Assembly (NCBI GenBank): GCA_910585375.1
Contig: CAJUCZ010000038.1
Coordinates: forward strand, 1-10,911
From: an uncultured Alphaproteobacteria bacterium
GTDB lineage: Bacteria; Pseudomonadota; Alphaproteobacteria; RF32; CAG-239
DNA: 10,911 bases
Direction: 5' to 3'
Under the pieces are notes generated by a model. That model did no database searches and was not told the DNA's origin. It was given only the letters and a program-made list of their open reading frames with translations. Below are positions 7,332 through 10,911 of this stretch, one piece after another (positions within the stretch are counted from its first letter, which is position 1; every line of letters starts with the position of its first letter). A program made the position numbers and the translations under genes.

Positions 7332-7409
7332 TAATACAGAAAAGGAAATTCTAGCTAAGTCATGTATGTCTCTATACACTCCTGTCGCTGGAATTTCCTT
7401 TTCTTATTA
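7332..7409 (+). repeat. Structured tandem repeat, copy 2
   Basis: 78 nt, the same length as copy 1 and 119 nt downstream. The 16-bp stem (7340-7355 with 7387-7402) has a different sequence from copy 1 but stays paired throughout, with one G-U (7352 with 7390). The 31-nt loop keeps TAAGTCATGTA and TACACTCCTGTC exactly. Only the eight central bases differ, and the outermost two of those change from C-G to T-A, preserving the 5-bp inner stem. Flanks also resemble copy 1 (TGGTC on the left; CTCA, then CGC and a T-run on the right), so a unit of about 119 nt seems to have been duplicated. Confidence 0.8.
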
Positions 7410-7454
7410 TCTGACTCACATATCGCGGTTTTTACGGCGGCCTGAAGGAGTGCT

Positions 7455-7480
7455 TAATATAGAAAACTTTTAAGGTTAAG
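7455..7480 (+). repeat. Degenerate 5' half of a third copy
   Basis: TAATATAG, then a 14-nt arm AAAACTTTTAAGGT and TAAG, match the 5' half of copy 1 in order. The TAAG lies 121 nt after that of copy 2, close to the 119-nt period. The matching 3' arm and the conserved CTCCTGTC are missing, so it cannot fold like the others. The rest of this gap up to the glmM ribosome site (7481-7585) holds no gene that I can see and no convincing promoter. Confidence 0.45.
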
Positions 7481-7595
7481 TTTGGATTGTAATATTCCAT
7501 AATAAAACTTGTATGAAAAGCGCAGAAACTATGCTTGAGTTTTTGTATGGTTGTGGCAAAATATTCATAAATTGTATTTTATAACGGAGGTCAGG

Positions 7596-8930
7596 ATGTC
7601 AGACAAACTTTTTGGAACAGACGGTGTGCGCGGCAAGGCGAATATTTTTCCGATGACGGCGGATTTTGCTCTCAAGCTCGGAAAAGCTTTGGGAACAATG
7701 TTTTCAGGAAAGGTTGCCATTGCCAAAGACACACGCGTTTCCTGCGATATGCTGGAGAGTTCTCTGGCTGCCGGACTGACTTCTATGGGGTGTGACGTGA
7801 TGATTCTCGGCGTGCTGCCGACACCGGTTGCGGCAATGGTAACGCCGGGGTTGGGTGTGGCGATGACAATTATGATTTCTGCATCGCATAATCCTTATTT
7901 TGACAACGGTATTAAGTTGATTAAAGCTGACGGGCATAAATTTTCCGATGACATGACGGCAAAGCTTGAGGCATTGGTTCAGGCAGATGAATTTGTCCCG
8001 AATCCTGATAAAATAGGCCGGATTGAATATAATTCCAAGGCTGTTACCCCGTATCTGAGCAAAATTGCCGCCATCAAACGCAACAGTTTTCCGCTTTCTG
8101 GGCTTAAAGTTGTTATTGATTGTGCAAACGGCGCTTTTTCTAAAATCGCACCGCAGGTTTTTAAAGATTTCGGGGCAGATGTGACGGCAATCGGGGTTTC
8201 GCCTGACGGTTATAACATTAATAAAGACTGCGGTTCTACCCATACCGAGCTGATGAGCAAGACCGTGGTTGATGAGAATGCCGATATCGGTATCGCTCTG
8301 GACGGAGACGGCGACCGGATTATTGTTTGTGATGACAAAGGTAACCGGCTGGACGGAGATCAGATTATTGCTTTTCTCGGACAATATCTGAAGCAGGACG
8401 GGAAATTGAAGGGCAATGCCGTGGTTGCGACAATCTGGTCTAATATGGGGTTGGAAAAGTTCTGTCATTCTTTGGAAATTGATTTTTACCGGACGGCAGT
8501 CGGCGAGCGTTATGTGACGGAAAAAATGCATGAAATCGGTTCTAATTTCGGCGGAGAAGAATCCGGCCATATGGTCTTGAGTGATTTTGCGCCGACCGGA
8601 GACGGGTTGATTGCCGGTTTGACGGTTTGTCTGGGGTTATTGAAAACCCGCAAAAAAATGAGCAAGGTTTTTCCGGTTTTTGAAAAATGTCCGTGCAAAA
8701 TTGATAATTTGCGTTTTGCGACAAGAGAAAAAGTTGCCGAGGTGATGAACGATCCTCTGGTGCAGAGTGCCATAGAAGCGGCTAAAAACGAAATTTCCGG
8801 TAAAGGTTCCGTGATTGTGCGGAAATCGGGTACTGAGCCGTTGGTTAAGGTTCGGGTTGAGGCAGAGGACGAGGCGTTGGTTCAAAGAATCAGTGCGGGG
8901 ATTAATGATGCGCTTGCCAAGTTTATGTAA
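7596..8930 (+). CDS. glmM: Phosphoglucosamine mutase
   Basis: 444 aa, the normal length. It converts glucosamine-6-phosphate to glucosamine-1-phosphate in the cytoplasm, feeding UDP-GlcNAc for peptidoglycan and lipopolysaccharide. Family hallmarks: KLFGTDGVRG at the N-terminus, the phosphoserine loop ISASHNP (catalytic Ser97), the metal-binding loop DGDGDR (236-241), the sugar-binding loop GEESGH (320-325) and the C-terminal phosphate loop RKSGTEPLVKVR (from 409). The ATG at 7596 is chosen over the upstream one at 7551 because GGAGG ends 5 nt before it and the family N-terminus starts there. In many proteobacteria glmM follows folP or ftsH; here it follows tolB across the repeat array, so it probably has its own promoter. 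Confidence 0.96.
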   Translation: MSDKLFGTDGVRGKANIFPMTADFALKLGKALGTMFSGKVAIAKDTRVSCDMLESSLAAGLTSMGCDVMILGVLPTPVAAMVTPGLGVAMTIMISASHNPYFDNGIKLIKADGHKFSDDMTAKLEALVQADEFVPNPDKIGRIEYNSKAVTPYLSKIAAIKRNSFPLSGLKVVIDCANGAFSKIAPQVFKDFGADVTAIGVSPDGYNINKDCGSTHTELMSKTVVDENADIGIALDGDGDRIIVCDDKGNRLDGDQIIAFLGQYLKQDGKLKGNAVVATIWSNMGLEKFCHSLEIDFYRTAVGERYVTEKMHEIGSNFGGEESGHMVLSDFAPTGDGLIAGLTVCLGLLKTRKKMSKVFPVFEKCPCKIDNLRFATREKVAEVMNDPLVQSAIEAAKNEISGKGSVIVRKSGTEPLVKVRVEAEDEALVQRISAGINDALAKFM

Positions 8931-8964
8931 AATAAAGACTTTTTGATATAGTCATAAGATTTTG

Positions 8965-8993
8965 TTTACTTTTTGGCGTTATCTTATTATTAT
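8965..8993 (+). promoter_or_regulatory. Possible promoter of the small hypothetical pair
   Basis: TTTACT (8965-8970), a 17-nt spacer and TATTAT (8988-8993) lie in the AT-rich spacer after glmM. The predicted start near 9000 would leave a short leader holding the GGGAGAG site (9009-9015). Confidence 0.38.
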
Positions 8994-9019
8994 GTCCATC
9001 ATCTGTATGGGAGAGAATA

Positions 9020-9229
9020 ATGGGAAAAGTATGGCAGAGTGATTTTTTATCCAATGCTGCAGAACTGGAAAAGACAATTAAAAAACGCGGTAATCTGGCT
9101 TTGGTTTCTTCTTATACCAGTAAGGACGGTTCGGTTGTTTCTGCAAAAAAACGTTATATTTGGCCGAATTTCTATGTTGAGAGCAGTTCCCGGCGCGTGA
9201 CCAAGAGAATTTGGGGCAAGGATTTATAA
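9020..9229 (+). CDS. Small basic hypothetical protein
   Basis: 69 aa, starting 4 nt after a strong GGGAGAG ribosome site, which makes it a credible gene despite its size. It has many Lys and Arg (KKRGN, SAKKRYIW, SSSRRVTKRIWGKDL), no signal peptide, no membrane segment and no cysteine. I do not recognise the family. Its stop is 17 nt before the ATG of the next gene, a membrane protein, so the two are probably co-transcribed. The basic C-terminus would suit an interaction with lipid, nucleic acid or the partner's cytoplasmic face, but that is inference. Confidence 0.65.
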   Translation: MGKVWQSDFLSNAAELEKTIKKRGNLALVSSYTSKDGSVVSAKKRYIWPNFYVESSSRRVTKRIWGKDL

Positions 9230-9246
9230 ACGCGGGGGCTGTTGGT

Positions 9247-9570
9247 ATGATTAAAGGCATTGTGGCGCTGTTTACGTCAGGGGCGATTTTCAACCCCATG
9301 ATTTTACTCGGAATTGTATTTGGAATTTTGTTTGAGGTCAAAATGACCTATGAACAGATGGTAGAGCAGGTTTATAAAAATTATCATTTTTATTTACTCG
9401 CATTGTTGCTGGCTGCGGCGTATAATTTTGTTTTTCATAAAATCTATTGCGGAAAAGACTGTGACAGGCTGGATAAAGGAGCAATGGCAGGCAATATTAT
9501 TTTTTCCGCGCTCAAATTTGTGATTTCAAGCGTGTTGACAATTGCTTTTATTGAGGTGTTGGCGTTTTAG
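9247..9570 (+). CDS. Small membrane protein with three or so transmembrane segments
   Basis: 107 aa from the ATG at 9247, preceded by a GGGGG run 8 nt upstream; a TTG at 9211 would add 12 residues and overlap the upstream gene. Hydrophobic segments are at about 3-27, 44-62 and 84-106, with hydrophilic links KMTYEQMVEQVYKNYH and KIYCGKDCDRLDKG (two cysteines). The family is not recognised. Its stop overlaps the stop of the convergent YjfB-like gene by a few bases. It is likely in one transcript with the small basic protein upstream. Confidence 0.7.
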   Translation: MIKGIVALFTSGAIFNPMILLGIVFGILFEVKMTYEQMVEQVYKNYHFYLLALLLAAAYNFVFHKIYCGKDCDRLDKGAMAGNIIFSALKFVISSVLTIAFIEVLAF

Positions 9571-9743
9571 ATTGAAATGTCAACGTTATGGCCGAGAAAT
9601 TCTGACGGCGGTACAACGGCGGCCGAATCTCCCAACAGGGTTTCCATAACCTGCTGCTGCATTTCAATTGCGTTCTTTATCAGGCTCATTTGCATCTTTT
9701 GTACGCTCAGCATATAAGAGCCGATTGCTCCGATTTCTGCCAT
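9567..9743 (-). CDS. YjfB-like putative motility protein
   Basis: 58 aa. It starts MAEIGAIGSYMLSVQKMQMS, continues as an amphipathic helix (LIKNAIEMQQQVMETLLG) and ends in FLGHNVDISI. A helix of this type followed by an LG-x-x-VD-type C-terminus is the pattern of the small YjfB 'putative motility protein' family; the assignment rests on recall of that pattern. AAAGGA lies 7 nt upstream of the ATG, and a TATAAT promoter is 33 nt further up. Family function is poorly defined; the name comes from association with motility regulons. No flagellar gene is in view. The gene ends tail to tail with the membrane protein, the stop codons overlapping. Confidence 0.7.
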   Translation of the reverse strand: MAEIGAIGSYMLSVQKMQMSLIKNAIEMQQQVMETLLGDSAAVVPPSEFLGHNVDISI

Positions 9744-9775
9744 GATAAAATCCTTTTTTCTTCAAACTAAAATTT

Positions 9776-9804
9776 ATTATAGCACAAATTTATTAAACTT
9801 TCAC
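9776..9804 (-). promoter_or_regulatory. Promoter of the YjfB-like gene
   Basis: Minus strand: GTGAAA (9799-9804), a 17-nt spacer and a perfect TATAAT (9776-9781). The predicted start lies about 25 nt upstream of the start codon at 9743. The -35 matches four of six. Confidence 0.55.
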
Positions 9805-9835
9805 TAAAAATTTAAATGAATAGTCGGGTTTGATA

Positions 9836-9864
9836 TTGACAAAGGGAAAATATGGCAATATTCC
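9836..9864 (+). promoter_or_regulatory. Promoter of the six-Cys anchored protein
   Basis: A perfect TTGACA (9836-9841) with a 17-nt spacer to TATTCC (9859-9864), a weak -10. The start would be near 9871, after the ATG at 9852, which supports the later ATG at 9903 as the true start. Confidence 0.45.
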
Positions 9865-9902
9865 TTGTATATCAAACATTTCTGTTGTATTGGGTGAAGA
9901 AG

Positions 9903-10190
9903 ATGAAAAAACTTTTTTTTATTGTGCTGACAGTTGTTATCTTAATGGTTGCCGGCAGTTTTATTAAAGAGATGCTGCGTCAGCAGGCGGAGAATCAGGA
10001 CAACAGTGTGGCTCTGGTTGACGGTTGTGACTGTAATGTCGAGCGTGTTTGCGAAGAAGGGGATCAGGCTTGTCTGGACAAGATGGTTGAATGCGGTTGC
10101 AATATTGATGCCGAAAACGGTGCCGAAGAAGTTGTGGAAGATCATCCGGAACTGACCAGCGATGAAGATGAAACGATTGTTTCCGAGTAA
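9903..10190 (+). CDS. Small exported, membrane-anchored acidic protein with six cysteines
   Basis: 95 aa from the ATG at 9903; an ATG at 9852 in the same frame would put 17 hydrophobic residues ahead of MKK and is disfavoured by the promoter. Residues 1-22 (MKKLFFIVLTVVILMVAGSF) are a signal anchor or uncleaved signal; no lipobox is seen. The rest is strongly acidic, with six cysteines at 42, 44, 50, 57, 64 and 66: a CxC pair, two single Cys and a second CxC. That suits disulfides or metal binding outside the inner membrane. The family is not recognised. It converges with the Cys-rich repeat protein and shares its terminator. Confidence 0.78.
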   Translation: MKKLFFIVLTVVILMVAGSFIKEMLRQQAENQDNSVALVDGCDCNVERVCEEGDQACLDKMVECGCNIDAENGAEEVVEDHPELTSDEDETIVSE

Positions 10191-10208
10191 TTTTGTTTTT
10201 GAGATGTT

Positions 10209-10243
10209 AAAATCCCGAAGTTTATAATGAACTTCGGGATTTT
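10209..10243. terminator. Bidirectional intrinsic terminator
   Basis: A perfect stem ATCCCGAAGTT (10212-10222) with AACTTCGGGAT (10230-10240), a 7-nt loop, As before it and a run of Ts after it. The A and T runs give a U-tract on both strands. It lies 18 nt after the stop of the six-Cys gene and about 20 nt after the stop of the minus-strand Cys-rich gene, so it should serve both. Confidence 0.9.
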
Positions 10244-10264
10244 TTGTTGTGAAAAGCTTGATCC

Positions 10265-10911
10265 TCAGCAACAGTTGTTTCCGCTGCCTTTGGCGGCTTC
10301 GCATTCACCCTGTCCGCCGTCATTGTTTCCATCGTTGTCATAAAACGGGCCGGCTACGCCGCGGTAGCTGATGCTGATTTGTTTGGTTGAGCCGTCATAG
10401 GTTGTGCACATTCTTCTTTTGCCGCAAACAACTTTTTTAGGGCCGCCGTTTAAGAAGTCGCACCAGCCGTTACAACTTTGTTCTTCGTAATAATAAGTTT
10501 TGCAGTCGCTGCCGTTGACATTCAGACAGCTGGTGCACTTACCGCAAGAGTTCGTGGAAGCACAGCCGTAAGAGCATGACTTAGAAGTAACGTTACAATC
10601 TGTATTATATCTGCATTCATAGCATCCGGAACCGCATTCGGTAGAAGAAATCCGCGTTGATACATAATTACCTGAGCAGGAAACGCCGCCTTTTGTTCCG
10701 GAACGGCAAGTATCGGAACATGAATAGCAGCTGCCGCATTCGGAAGATCCGACATAAGAGCCGGAGTAAGACGTACTTCCGGAAGTACAGTCTTTGCAGT
10801 AACGGCAAGTCGAACCGCACTCAGTCGTGCCGGCATAGGAACCGGTATAGTTCTTTGACCCGCGGGAACATTCGTCGGAACAACAACGATAACAGGTATA
10901 GCCGCAAGTGT
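10265..10911 (-). CDS. Cys-rich repeat protein, C-terminal part (runs off the right edge)
   Basis: The last 214 residues are present; the start lies beyond the window. About 31 of them are cysteine (about 14 percent), with much Gly, Ser, Thr and Tyr. At least four imperfect repeats are marked by ECGS-like motifs (10811-10822, 10730-10741, 10628-10639, and SCGK at 10538-10549), spaced 27, 34 and 30 residues. A unit runs roughly CxxC-x-DxC-xxG, then Y-x-GSY-x-G, then ECGS. After the repeats come a non-repeat part (CNGWCDF, KKVVCGKRRMC, about 10380-10480) and a Gly/Asn/Asp-rich tail ending GSGNNCC. This suggests a rigid, disulfide-bonded exported or surface protein; no signal can be checked. The family is not recognised. 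The reading frame is certain from its uninterrupted length and Cys periodicity. Confidence 0.85.
   Translation of the reverse strand, partial: TCGYTCYRCCSDECSRGSKNYTGSYAGTTECGSTCRYCKDCTSGSTSYSGSYVGSSECGSCYSCSDTCRSGTKGGVSCSGNYVSTRISSTECGSGCYECRYNTDCNVTSKSCSYGCASTNSCGKCTSCLNVNGSDCKTYYYEEQSCNGWCDFLNGGPKKVVCGKRRMCTTYDGSTKQISISYRGVAGPFYDNDGNNDGGQGECEAAKGSGNNCC

Noticed and set aside
7243..7473. 76-codon plus-strand frame across the repeat array
   Set aside because: It runs through both hairpins, has no ribosome site, and its similarity between copies is explained by the repeats themselves.
7213..7480. CRISPR array
   Set aside because: Only two full copies, each internally a long hairpin, with similar flanks between them rather than unique spacers, and no cas genes in view.
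7704..8570. 288-codon minus-strand frame opposite glmM and the 256-codon frame opposite tolB
   Set aside because: Both are antisense shadows of strongly recognised genes; their products are His/Arg/Asn-rich with no family features.
10575..10584. Ten-base match (CTAAGTCATG on the minus strand) to the repeat internal-loop region
   Set aside because: It lies within coding sequence, lacks the stems and the CTCCTGTC partner, and a 10-nt match by chance is plausible.
10522..10836. 104-codon minus-strand frame inside the right-edge gene
   Set aside because: It is a shadow of the open 214-residue Cys-rich frame; its Ala/Val-rich product has no ribosome site and the Cys-periodic frame spans it entirely.

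Overview
The window looks like part of the chromosome of a Gram-negative, moderately AT-leaning bacterium, most likely an uncultured alphaproteobacterium of the host-associated or gut type. The grounds are a Tol-Pal component with a Sec signal, RuvX, GlmM, a DjlA-like co-chaperone, ATG/GTG starts with good Shine-Dalgarno sites, and several small Cys-rich exported proteins. The phylum-level call is an inference; no rRNA or other marker that would settle it is present.

Layout. (1) Positions 1-895: the left edge holds the start of a minus-strand exported Cys-containing protein with a clear sigma70 promoter and a long leader. A 420-base, almost purely purine stretch follows and has no believable gene. 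(2) 896-4294: a tight plus-strand operon of a membrane TerB/J-domain protein, a B12-binding-type radical SAM enzyme and an AmiD/AmpD-type amidase, with junctions of +1 and -4 nt. (3) 4413-5372: an orphan beta-helix-like protein whose end overlaps convergent ruvX. (4) 5887-8930: tolB and glmM, separated by a 404-base gap that carries a tandem array of structured repeats. (5) 9020-10911: small genes, namely two hypotheticals (one a membrane protein), a YjfB-like motility protein missed by a length cut-off, a membrane-anchored six-Cys protein, and the C-terminal 214 residues of a very Cys-rich repeat protein. The last two converge on a shared bidirectional terminator.

Main point of interest. Between tolB and glmM lie two 78-nt elements, 119 nt apart. 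Each has a 16-bp outer stem, a sequence-invariant asymmetric internal loop, a 5-bp inner stem and a 6-nt apical loop. The stems differ in sequence between copies but keep their pairing (compensatory changes and one G-U), while the internal loop is identical. A decayed third 5' half follows at about the same period. This is the pattern of a selected RNA structure, and I do not recognise the family.

Housekeeping functions (envelope integrity by TolB, UDP-GlcNAc precursor supply by GlmM, peptidoglycan cleavage or recycling by the amidase) share a cell-envelope theme. The Cys-rich proteins at both ends suggest exported, disulfide-rich surface or periplasmic material.
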